Shown here: positions 1-5,605 of the stretch, one piece after another | Layout: the number at the start of each line of letters is the position of its first letter | How positions within the stretch are numbered: the first letter of the stretch is position 1 | Source: an uncultured Burkholderiales bacterium | Lineage (GTDB): Bacteria; Pseudomonadota; Gammaproteobacteria; Burkholderiales; Burkholderiaceae_C | DNA: 6,839 bases | Assembly: GCA_903926695.1 (NCBI GenBank) | Contig: CAIYKK010000324.1 | Span: 1 to 6,839, forward strand | Reading direction: 5' to 3' | Program-made: the position numbers and the translations under genes | Notes under the pieces: model-generated | The model's input: only the letters and a program-made list of their open reading frames with translations | Database searches by the model: none | Told to the model about the DNA's origin: nothing

Positions 1-588
1 CTGCCGGACTTGCAACTATTTGCCGCCGAACACGGCCTGAAAATCGGCACCATTGCCGATTTGATTGCGCACCGCAGCCGCAATGATTCGCTGATCAAAA
101 AAGTCGGCAGCCGCACGCTGCAAACGGCCTTTGGCGAATTCACCGCGCACGCTTTTAAAGACAACACCAGCCAGAGCCTGCACTTGGCGCTGGTCAAGGG
201 CCAGTGGGCCGCTGACGAGGTGGTCGCCGCCCGCGTCCACGAGCCGCTGTCGATCTTGGACTTGCTGGAGACGGGCCGCGCCATGCACTCGTGGAGCCTG
301 GACCAAAGCCTGCAATACATGGCCGACCAAGGCCGGGGCGTGGTGGTGCTGCTCAACTGCGGCGAAAATGCCGCGCAACTCATGGCGCAGTTTGAAGGCA
401 CGGCCAAAGCGGCCCAAGCCCCGGCACGCGGGCGCATGGACTTGCGCACTTACGGCGTAGGCGCGCAAATTTTGCGCGAATGCGGCGCCCACAAGCTCAA
501 GCTGATGGGCAACCCGCGCCGCATGCCCAGCATGACCGGCTACGGCCTGGAAATCGTTGGCTACATCGACAAAACTGACAAAAAATAA
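1..588 (+). CDS. ribBA: 3,4-dihydroxy-2-butanone-4-phosphate synthase fused to a degenerate GTP cyclohydrolase II-like domain (RibBX type), 3' part
   Basis: The gene is open at the left edge; 195 residues and a TAA stop are visible. The first ~22 residues (LPDLQLFAAEHGLKIGTIAD...) match the end of the RibB domain, which converts ribulose 5-phosphate to the four-carbon precursor of riboflavin. The catalytic part of RibB lies outside the window. The remaining ~165 residues follow the GTP cyclohydrolase II fold: 'ARVH' in the middle, 'GRG' and a hydrophobic strand, then 'DLRTYGVGAQIL' and 'KLKLMGNPRR'. However, none of the three zinc cysteines of true RibA is present, and the RQEGR-type motif is replaced by 'LNCGENAAQL'. 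I therefore infer a RibBX-like protein with only RibB activity; pipelines usually call it bifunctional ribBA, and the symbol follows that convention. ribH begins 24 bases downstream, so the two are very probably co-transcribed. Confidence 0.88.
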   Translation: MPDLQLFAAEHGLKIGTIADLIAHRSRNDSLIKKVGSRTLQTAFGEFTAHAFKDNTSQSLHLALVKGQWAADEVVAARVHEPLSILDLLETGRAMHSWSLDQSLQYMADQGRGVVVLLNCGENAAQLMAQFEGTAKAAQAPARGRMDLRTYGVGAQILRECGAHKLKLMGNPRRMPSMTGYGLEIVGYIDKTDKK

Positions 589-599
589 CCCCCTCGCTC

Positions 600-606
600 A
601 AGGAAA
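600..606 (+). promoter_or_regulatory. Ribosome binding site of ribH
   Basis: AAGGAAA lies six bases upstream of the ribH ATG at 613, in the 24-base gap after the preceding gene. It is one of the clearer Shine-Dalgarno sequences in the window and supports this ribH start. Confidence 0.7.
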
Positions 607-612
607 CTCAAC

Positions 613-1077
613 ATGCAGTATGCAGAAAAAGGCCACGCCATCAACCTCAACGGCCAGGAACTCGCCATCGGCATCGTGCAGGCGCGCTTCAACGAAAGCG
701 TGACCAACGCGCTGGCGCAAGCCTGCCTGAGCGAGCTGGCCGCGCTCGGCGTGGACGAAGGCAGCATCACGCACGTCGTGGTGCCCGGCGCGCTCGAAGT
801 GGCCTGCGCACTGCAGGCAATGGCCGAAAGCGAAGAGTACGACGCGCTGATCGCGCTCGGCTGCATCATTCGCGGCGAAACCTACCATTTTGAACTGGTG
901 GCCAACGAAAGCGGCGCCGCCGTCACGCGCCTCGGGCTGGACTACCAATTGCCCATTGCCAACGCCATCCTGACCGTCGAAAACATGGACCAGGCCATCG
1001 CCCGCCAGGAAGAAAAAGGCCGCGACGCGGCCCGTGTGGCCGTCGAAATGGCCAATTTGCTCCACGAACTGATGTAA
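613..1077 (+). CDS. ribH: 6,7-dimethyl-8-ribityllumazine synthase
   Basis: RibH condenses 5-amino-6-ribitylamino-uracil with 3,4-dihydroxy-2-butanone 4-phosphate to give lumazine, the penultimate step of riboflavin synthesis in the cytoplasm. The protein has 154 residues, the usual length (E. coli RibH has 156), and covers the whole single-domain fold. Visible family motifs are R25-F26-N27, whose aromatic residue stacks on the pyrimidine substrate, 'VVPGALE' at ~56-62, and 'IRGETYHFE' at ~86-94 with the conserved histidine at H92. 'ILTVEN' at ~119-124 and a C-terminal helix also fit. Small departures from the commonest form are PGALE for PGAFE/PGAYE and a shortened 'VANESGAAV' loop. These look like ordinary lineage variation. 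The start is ATG behind a good ribosome site. The ribB-type gene just upstream makes one of its two substrates. Confidence 0.96.
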   Translation: MQYAEKGHAINLNGQELAIGIVQARFNESVTNALAQACLSELAALGVDEGSITHVVVPGALEVACALQAMAESEEYDALIALGCIIRGETYHFELVANESGAAVTRLGLDYQLPIANAILTVENMDQAIARQEEKGRDAARVAVEMANLLHELM

Positions 1078-1129
1078 TTCCCAAGCCCTGCTTGCCCCCG
1101 AAATCCCGATTGACTTAAACAGGCGCTCT

Positions 1130-1645
1130 ATGGCTGAACCCACTCTCAAACCCAAACGTCCCCCGCAAACCCGCACCGGCCTGACCGACACCGGCGCGAA
1201 AAAGGCGGCGGATAAATCAGCCCGCACCCGCGCCCGCGAATTTGCCATGCAGGCGCTGTACCAGCATCTGGTCGCGCACAACGAGGCCAGCGCCATCGAC
1301 TCCTTCACCCGCGATCTGGTCGGCTTTCACAAGGCCGACGCCGCGCATTACAACGCCCTGCTGCACGGCTGCATCGAAGCCGCCGAAACGCTGGACGCCA
1401 ACATCCTGCCACTGCTGGACCGCAAGATGAGCGAGATTTCGCCGGTCGAGCACGCTGTGCTGTGGATTGGCGCTTATGAATTCACGCACTGCCCGGACGT
1501 GCCTTACCGCGTCGTCATCAACGAGTGCATCGAGCTGGCCAAGGCTTTCGGCGGCACCGACGGGCACAAATACGTCAACGGCGTGCTGCACCAGCTCGCG
1601 CCCTCGCTGCGCCCGTCAGAAGTTGCCGCCGATCAGGCCCGTTAA
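1130..1645 (+). CDS. nusB: Transcription antitermination factor NusB
   Basis: NusB binds boxA RNA together with NusE (ribosomal protein S10) and supports antitermination of rRNA operons. The protein has 171 residues, against 139 in E. coli. The difference is mainly a Lys/Pro/Thr-rich N-terminal extension of ~30 residues before the first helix. The core begins at '[14 protein letters not shown]' (~32-45), whose arginines form the RNA-binding arginine-rich segment. It continues with '[14 protein letters not shown]' and '[18 protein letters not shown]', and ends with '[13 protein letters not shown]', all typical NusB helices. The ATG at 1130 has only a weak CAGG upstream at 1120-1123. The next in-frame ATG (1248) would cut into the RNA-binding helix and is unlikely. 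A ribH-nusB pair is a common arrangement in proteobacteria. The 52-base gap from ribH contains no convincing promoter or terminator. Confidence 0.95.
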   Translation: MAEPTLKPKRPPQTRTGLTDTGAKKAADKSARTRAREFAMQALYQHLVAHNEASAIDSFTRDLVGFHKADAAHYNALLHGCIEAAETLDANILPLLDRKMSEISPVEHAVLWIGAYEFTHCPDVPYRVVINECIELAKAFGGTDGHKYVNGVLHQLAPSLRPSEVAADQAR

Positions 1646-1655
1646 GCTGGCCGCC

Positions 1656-2852
1656 GTGAGAATCGCCCGGCGCGCCCAGCGCATTGAGCCTTTTTATGTG
1701 ATGGAAGTCGCCAAGGCCGCGAGCGCGCTGGCCCAGCAGGTGGCGGGCAGCGCCTCGCCGATGATCTTTTTGAACATCGGCGAGCCGGACTTCACCGCGC
1801 CGCCGCTGGTGCAAGAAGCGGCCAGCCGGGCGATTGCGGCGGGCAACACGCAATACACCGCCGCCACCGGCCTGCCCGCGCTGCGCGAACGCATCAGCGA
1901 CTGGTACGCCAGCCGCTTCAACGCGCAAGTGGCACCGGGCCGCATCATCATCACCGCTGGCGCGTCCGCCGCGCTGCAACTGGCCTGTCTCGCACTGATC
2001 GAGGCCGGTGACCAAGTGTTGATGCCCGACCCCAGCTACCCGTGCAACCGGCATTTTGTGAGCGCCGCAGAAGGCAGCGCCATGCTGATTCCGACCACCG
2101 CCCAAGAGCGATTCCAGCTCACCCGCGAAAAAGTCGAAGCCGCCTGGAACGACAAAACACGCGGCGTGCTGCTGGCCTCGCCGTCGAATCCGACCGGCAC
2201 CTCGATTGCGCCCGACGAGCTGCGGCGCATTCACGAATTTGTTCACAGCCGGGGCGGCATCACGCTGATCGACGAGATTTACCTCGGCCTGAGCTATGAA
2301 GAGCGCTTCGGCCATTCGGCGCTGGCGATGCCGGGCGAGCTGGGCCAGAGCGTCATCAGCATCAACAGTTTCAGCAAATATTTCAGCATGACCGGCTGGC
2401 GTCTGGGTTGGCTGGTGGTGCCCGAAGCGCTGGCGCCCGTCATTGAGCGCATTGCGCAAAACCTGTTTATTTGTCCCAGCACCGTGGCGCAGCACGCCGC
2501 GCTGGCCTGCTTCGAGCCTGAAAGCCTGCTTGAATACGAACGCCGCCGCGCCGAATTCAAAGCCCGGCGTGACTACTTCATTCCCGAACTCAACCGCCTG
2601 GGTTTAAAAGTGCCGGTGCTGCCGGACGGCGCTTTTTACGCCTATGCCGACTGCACCGAGGCCGCCGCCAAACTGGGCGTGAGCGGCAGTTGGGACTTTG
2701 CGTTTGAATTGATGCAGCGGGCGCACTTGGCTATCACGCCGGGGCGCGATTTCGGCCACGCTGCGCCCGAGCAGTTTGTGCGCTTTTCGACGGCCAATTC
2801 GATGGCGCAGCTCAAGGAAGCCGTGGCGCGGCTGGAGTCGGCCCTTGGCTGA
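1656..2852 (+). CDS. Pyridoxal-phosphate-dependent class I/II aminotransferase (fold type I), substrate unknown
   Basis: The protein has 398 residues when started at GTG 1656. It belongs to the aspartate aminotransferase superfamily. The Schiff-base lysine is K241 in 'NSFSKYFSMTGWRLGW'. The asparagine that contacts the cofactor is N178 in 'SNPTGT', the aspartate and tyrosine at the pyridine ring are D206 and Y209 in 'DEIYLGL', and the substrate-carboxylate arginine is R376 in 'FVRFSTA'. The N-terminal 'NIGEPDF' is also typical. All key residues are present, so it should be active, but motifs do not fix the amino donor or acceptor. The start lies ten bases after the nusB stop without a good Shine-Dalgarno, suggesting reinitiation by ribosomes leaving nusB. 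The frame stays open upstream inside nusB, but that part is nusB read in another phase. An ATG at 1701 is an alternative but would drop the 'AQRIEPFYV' segment I recall as conserved in relatives. Confidence 0.9.
   Translation: MRIARRAQRIEPFYVMEVAKAASALAQQVAGSASPMIFLNIGEPDFTAPPLVQEAASRAIAAGNTQYTAATGLPALRERISDWYASRFNAQVAPGRIIITAGASAALQLACLALIEAGDQVLMPDPSYPCNRHFVSAAEGSAMLIPTTAQERFQLTREKVEAAWNDKTRGVLLASPSNPTGTSIAPDELRRIHEFVHSRGGITLIDEIYLGLSYEERFGHSALAMPGELGQSVISINSFSKYFSMTGWRLGWLVVPEALAPVIERIAQNLFICPSTVAQHAALACFEPESLLEYERRRAEFKARRDYFIPELNRLGLKVPVLPDGAFYAYADCTEAAAKLGVSGSWDFAFELMQRAHLAITPGRDFGHAAPEQFVRFSTANSMAQLKEAVARLESALG
2834..2837 (+). promoter_or_regulatory. Ribosome binding site deciding the ybgC TTG start
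   Basis: GGAG sits seven bases before the TTG at 2845, inside the last codons of the aminotransferase. It is the only well-placed Shine-Dalgarno for this gene. It favours the TTG over the in-frame ATG at 2776, which would overlap the upstream gene by 77 bases. Confidence 0.55.
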
Positions 2853-3312
2853 TACGCAAACCGCAGGCGCTGACAACGCGCCCAACGCGAACCTTTTCCA
2901 GTGGCCGGTGCGCGTTTATTGGGAAGACACGGACGCGGGCGGCATTGTTTTTTACGCCAACTACCTGAAATTTTTTGAGCGGGCGCGCACCGAATGGCTG
3001 CGCTCGCTGGGCCTGGGCCAGCAGCGCCTCAAGGACGAGACCGGCGGCATGTTTGTCGTGACCGATGCGCAGTTGCACTACCACCGCCCGGCGCGTCTGG
3101 ACGACGCGCTGATCGTCACCGCCTGCACGCTCAAGGCGGGCCGCGCTTCTCTGCTAATCGCCCAGCAGGCGCTGCTCAAAACTGAAGCTGCCGGTGTACA
3201 GTCAGCCACTTTGCTGTGCGAGGGTACGATACGCATTGGCTGGGTTCAGGCGGCCAGCATGCAGCCCACGCGCATTCCCGCTTCGATTCTTGCCAGCTTG
3301 ACAACTTCTTAA
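2845..3312 (+). CDS. ybgC: YbgC-family acyl-CoA thioesterase (tol-pal associated)
   Basis: This is a single hotdog-fold thioesterase that hydrolyses acyl-CoA, and it is commonly the first gene of tol-pal operons. From TTG 2845 it has 155 residues; E. coli YbgC has 134, and the excess is a short N-terminal lead and a C-terminal tail. The signature 'VYWEDTDAGGIVFYANY' occupies ~24-40, with the catalytic aspartate at D30. It is followed by 'FFERARTEWL' on the central helix and 'DAQLHYHRPARLDD' in the sheet. The position that is often histidine after the catalytic loop (YHA in Haemophilus YbgC) is Tyr37; I recall tyrosine in other betaproteobacterial copies and do not read it as loss of function. 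The gene overlaps the aminotransferase end by 8 bases, so the two are probably translationally coupled. tolQ follows after 12 bases. Its role in the Tol system is not settled; phospholipid-related functions have been proposed. Confidence 0.93.
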   Translation: MADTQTAGADNAPNANLFQWPVRVYWEDTDAGGIVFYANYLKFFERARTEWLRSLGLGQQRLKDETGGMFVVTDAQLHYHRPARLDDALIVTACTLKAGRASLLIAQQALLKTEAAGVQSATLLCEGTIRIGWVQAASMQPTRIPASILASLTTS

Positions 3313-3323
3313 AAAGCGCTTTT
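3312..3323 (+). repeat. 12-bp perfect palindrome between ybgC and tolQ
   Basis: AAAAGCGCTTTT is identical to its own reverse complement. It starts on the last base of the ybgC stop codon and ends one base before the tolQ ATG, so it fills the whole intergenic gap. It could be a small protein-binding site or have no function. It is too short and lacks the loop needed for a terminator. Confidence 0.5.
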
Positions 3324-3324
3324 C

Positions 3325-4032
3325 ATGACCCAAGATTTTTCGATTGTCACCCTCTTGCTCCATGCCAGCTGGGTGGTTCAGCTTGTGGTGGCCCTGCTGG
3401 TGGGCGTGTCCATTGCTAGCTGGACCGCGATTTTCCGCAAGATCGTCACGCTCAAGCAGGCCCAGCAGCTCAACGATGAATTTGACAAGCAGTTCTGGTC
3501 CGGCACCAGTCTGAAAGACCTGTTTTCCGCAGCGGCGCAAAACGCCAAAACGTCGGGCGCGATGGAGCGCATTTTTGCCAGCGGCATGCGCGAATCCGAA
3601 AAACTGGGCGAGCGCAAGATCACCGACGCGGGCGCGCTGATGGACGGTGCGCGCCGCGCCATGCGCGCCAGCTACCAGCGCGAGATGGACGCGATTGAAT
3701 CGAACCTGTCGTTTCTGGCCACGGTCGGCTCGGTGTCGCCTTACGTTGGCCTGTTCGGCACGGTCTGGGGCATCATGCACGCCTTCACCGGGCTGGCGGC
3801 GCTGGAGCAGGTGACGCTCTCGACCGTCGCGCCGGGCATTGCCGAAGCGCTGGTGGCTACGGCCATTGGCCTGTTTGCCGCGATTCCGGCGGTCGTCGCT
3901 TACAACCGCTTTGCGCACGACATCGACCGCATCGCCAACCGGCTGGAGACATTCATTGAAGAGTTCTCCAACATCCTGCAGCGCAACCTGGGATCGCAGT
4001 CGCTCTCGGGTCAATCGGCCTCCGGGCACTGA
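3325..4032 (+). CDS. tolQ: Tol-Pal system proton channel subunit TolQ
   Basis: TolQ (MotA/TolQ/ExbB family) forms, with TolR, the inner-membrane motor that uses proton flow to energise TolA during cell constriction and outer-membrane maintenance. The protein has 235 residues, near the 230 of E. coli. Three membrane segments are visible at ~9-36, ~130-155 and ~168-193, with a large cytoplasmic loop (~40-127) between the first two. The hallmark 'SPYVGLFGTVWGIMHAF' spans ~138-154. T146 and T179 match the two pore threonines known in E. coli (T145 and T178), and 'APGIAEALVATAIGL' is typical of the third helix. The start is ATG with no clear Shine-Dalgarno; the gap is only 12 bases, so coupling to ybgC is plausible. 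The order ybgC-tolQ-tolR-tolA argues for TolQ rather than ExbB. Confidence 0.96.
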   Translation: MTQDFSIVTLLLHASWVVQLVVALLVGVSIASWTAIFRKIVTLKQAQQLNDEFDKQFWSGTSLKDLFSAAAQNAKTSGAMERIFASGMRESEKLGERKITDAGALMDGARRAMRASYQREMDAIESNLSFLATVGSVSPYVGLFGTVWGIMHAFTGLAALEQVTLSTVAPGIAEALVATAIGLFAAIPAVVAYNRFAHDIDRIANRLETFIEEFSNILQRNLGSQSLSGQSASGH

Positions 4033-4048
4033 GTCCGTCAACCGCAGC

Positions 4049-4055
4049 AAAGGAG
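4049..4055 (+). promoter_or_regulatory. Ribosome binding site of tolR
   Basis: AAAGGAG, the strongest Shine-Dalgarno match in the window, precedes the tolR ATG at 4060 with a short four-base spacer. It lies in the 27-base gap after tolQ. Confidence 0.7.
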
Positions 4056-4059
4056 CGCC

Positions 4060-4506
4060 ATGCCAGCAGTCAGCTCACGCGGCCGGGGCCGCCGCACCAT
4101 CAGCGAAATCAACATGGTGCCGTTTATCGATGTCATGCTGGTGCTGCTCATCATTTTTATGGTGACAGCGCCGCTGATCACGCCCAGCATGATTGCCGTG
4201 CCCAGCGTCGGCAAGGCCAAGGTGCCCAAGCAGCCGCACGACCCGCTACTGATCCAGATCCGCAAGGATGAAGCCGTCGAAATCAAGCGCAACGCCAAGG
4301 CGACGGCCACGCCCAGCACCACCGCCACCATCGCCGCCGACCTCGTGAAGATGGAACCCGGCGTGCAGGCCAAGGGCGACGAGGCCGTGCCCGTCGTGAT
4401 TGCCGCCGACAAGTCGATCAAGTATGAAACCGTGGTCAAGGTTATGAGCGAGCTGCAGAAAGCGGGCATCTCGCGCGTGGGCCTGTCGGTGCAGACGGGC
4501 AAGTGA
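4060..4506 (+). CDS. tolR: Tol-Pal system protein TolR
   Basis: TolR (ExbD/TolR family) is the partner of TolQ: one membrane helix in the channel and a periplasmic domain that interacts with the cell wall and other Tol proteins. It has 148 residues against 142 in E. coli. A basic N-terminus (RGRGRR, 7-12) is followed by 'SEINMVPFIDVMLVLLIIFM' (15-34), with the essential channel aspartate at D24. The helix runs to ~43. The periplasmic part shows the usual plan: a strand at ~64-68, an Ala/Thr-rich stretch (~80-95), then 'VPVVIAADKSIKYETVVKVM' and 'AGISRVGLSV' near the end. The start is ATG with a strong ribosome site. The stop TGA at 4504-4506 shares its A with an ATG that opens a very short frame leading into tolA. 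Confidence 0.95.
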   Translation: MPAVSSRGRGRRTISEINMVPFIDVMLVLLIIFMVTAPLITPSMIAVPSVGKAKVPKQPHDPLLIQIRKDEAVEIKRNAKATATPSTTATIAADLVKMEPGVQAKGDEAVPVVIAADKSIKYETVVKVMSELQKAGISRVGLSVQTGK

Positions 4507-4553
4507 TGCAGGCGCTGACACGCAGGCTTTTTCTGTTATCCCGCCATGTATAG
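4506..4553 (+). other. Possible 15-codon linking ORF between tolR and tolA
   Basis: An ATG overlaps the tolR stop by one base (TGATG) and opens a 15-residue frame, MQALTRRLFLLSRHV. It stops with TAG at 4551-4553, just inside tolA, whose ATG is at 4546. No homology is claimed. Its only interest is position: termination next to the tolA start could feed ribosomes into tolA, which has no Shine-Dalgarno. It may equally be chance. Confidence 0.2.
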
Positions 4554-5583
4554 CACTGCCTCAGAACGCTCCGAGTTTGTCCCGCCGCGCGAGAAGGTGT
4601 CGCTGCGCGCCTTGGCGCTGGCGCTGCTTGCGCACATCATGCTGATCGCCGCCCTGACCTGGGGCGTCCACTGGAAGCGCGAAGAAACGGCTTCGTTTGA
4701 AGCCGAGTTGTGGAGCAGCACCGCGCAGCAGGCCGCACCCAAAGCGGTTGAAACGCCGCCGCCGCCCGCCGCTGAACCCCAGCCCGCCGAGCCTCAGCCC
4801 GCTGAAGCCGCGCCGCCAGCACCCCGCCCGGTGCCGCATCCAGCCGTCCCGCTCCCCGCTCCCATCAAGGTGCCTCTGGCCAAGCCGACCCCGGCGCAGC
4901 GCGAGGCCGACATCGCGCTGGAGCAGGAGAAAAAACGCAAGCTGCTTAAGCAGCAAAAAGAAGCCGAACTCAAAGCCGAAAAACTGCGTGAACAGCAGCA
5001 AGCCGAACTGCAGGCCCAGCAAGACAAAGAGCTTCAAAAGAAAAAAGAAAAAGACCTCAAAGCCAAACAGGAGCTGGCCGACAAAGCCGCCGATAAAAAG
5101 CTCGAAGCCAAAAAGCAGGAAACCAAAGAGCTGGAAAAACAAAAGCTCGCCATCGCAGCAGCAGTTGCCGCGTCCACCGCCGCAGAAAAACAAAAGCAGG
5201 CCGCCGCCGTTGCCGACAAGGAAAAGCAGCACCAGGAAGCCGTCAGGCGCATCATGAGCATGGCTGATGCGGCGAACAACAGCAAGGGCAACGGCACTGC
5301 CGCCAACTCCAGCGGCCCGTCAAAGGGCTACGCGGGCAAAGTTAGGGCACGGGTTTTGCCCAACGTGGTATTTACCGAGGAAATCACCGGTAACCCCACT
5401 GCTGAAGTCGAGGTGAGCACCACGCCGGACGGCACCATCATGAGCCAGCGCCTGCTCAAGTCCAGCGGTAACTCGGCCTGGGACGACGCGGTGATGAAAG
5501 CCATCGTGCGCACCGGCTCGCTGCCACGCGATATTGATGGCCGGGTTCCCTCGCCGATGATCATCCAGTTCAAGCCCAATTAG
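4546..5583 (+). CDS. tolA: Tol-Pal system protein TolA (cell envelope integrity protein)
   Basis: TolA is anchored in the inner membrane, is energised by TolQR and reaches across the periplasm to TolB/Pal. The protein has 345 residues against 421 in E. coli. It has a basic N-terminus, one membrane helix at ~20-42 and a proline-rich stretch at ~65-116. A long Lys/Glu/Gln/Ala-rich helical domain runs ~117-240, then a Gly/Asn/Ser hinge (~245-262) and the C-terminal TonB-like domain (~263-345: 'GYAGKVRARVLPN', 'VEVSTTPDGTI', 'SSGNSAWDDAVMKAI'). Histidine H30 in the helix corresponds to the TolQR-contact histidine of E. coli, but the serine four residues before it is Ala26 here. There are no cysteines. 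The start is the only in-frame ATG near tolR; stop codon TGA at 4516-4518 closes the frame upstream. No Shine-Dalgarno is visible. No tolB or pal follows. Confidence 0.94.
   Translation: MYSTASERSEFVPPREKVSLRALALALLAHIMLIAALTWGVHWKREETASFEAELWSSTAQQAAPKAVETPPPPAAEPQPAEPQPAEAAPPAPRPVPHPAVPLPAPIKVPLAKPTPAQREADIALEQEKKRKLLKQQKEAELKAEKLREQQQAELQAQQDKELQKKKEKDLKAKQELADKAADKKLEAKKQETKELEKQKLAIAAAVAASTAAEKQKQAAAVADKEKQHQEAVRRIMSMADAANNSKGNGTAANSSGPSKGYAGKVRARVLPNVVFTEEITGNPTAEVEVSTTPDGTIMSQRLLKSSGNSAWDDAVMKAIVRTGSLPRDIDGRVPSPMIIQFKPN
4771..4806 (+). repeat. Short in-frame tandem repeat in the tolA proline-rich region
   Basis: Two 15-base units encode Ala-Glu-Pro-Gln-Pro twice (residues 76-85), followed by the start of a third unit (Ala-Glu). 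The copies differ at synonymous third positions (GAA/GAG, CCC/CCT), so this is not a very recent slippage event. It is low-complexity linker sequence, as expected between the membrane helix and the long helical domain. Confidence 0.6.
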
Positions 5584-5605
5584 CGCCGACCCGGCGGCTG
5601 GCGCT
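5582..5605. terminator. GC-rich inverted repeat at the tolA/dnaE convergent junction; weak terminator candidate
   Basis: Arms AGCGCC (5582-5587) and GGCGCT (5600-5605) are perfect complements around a 12-base centre. A tighter alternative, CGCCG-ACC-CGGCG (5584-5596), folds within the same bases. The repeat touches both stop codons, so it could end transcription in both directions. No run of T follows on either strand, so it does not fit the classical intrinsic terminator pattern. Confidence 0.3.

Noticed and set aside
1110..1135. TTGACT upstream of nusB as a -35 element
   Set aside because: No -10-like sequence lies at a suitable distance; the region 17 bases on is already nusB coding sequence without a TATAAT match.
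1467..1655. N-terminal extension of the aminotransferase back into nusB
   Set aside because: It overlaps nusB by 179 bases, and its Ser/Thr/Ala/Arg-rich translation looks like nusB read out of phase rather than part of an aminotransferase.
1575..2495. Long minus-strand open frame (306 codons) opposite nusB and the aminotransferase
   Set aside because: It shows no recognisable domain, is Gly/Ala/Arg/His-rich as expected from the complement of high-GC coding sequence, and lies opposite a gene with a complete set of catalytic residues.
2776..2844. ATG start for ybgC within the aminotransferase
   Set aside because: It would encode 23 extra Arg/Trp-rich residues from overlapping coding sequence and lacks the Shine-Dalgarno that the TTG at 2845 has.
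3298..3326. Possible sigma-70 promoter before tolQ: consensus TTGACA with TTTCAT 17 bases later
   Set aside because: The -10-like element runs into the tolQ start codon, so transcription would begin inside tolQ. TTGACA here also encodes the end of YbgC (Leu-Thr), so it is probably coincidental.
3202..4050. Minus-strand open frame (282 codons) opposite ybgC end and tolQ
   Set aside because: Composition is typical of an antisense shadow, there are no motifs, and it lies opposite an unmistakable tolQ.
4561..5232. Minus-strand open frame (223 codons) with strings of Phe, Leu and Gly that resemble membrane segments
   Set aside because: The Phe/Leu runs are the complement of the lysine- and glutamine-rich codons of the tolA helical domain (AAA/AAG, CAG), so the apparent membrane protein is a codon-usage artefact.
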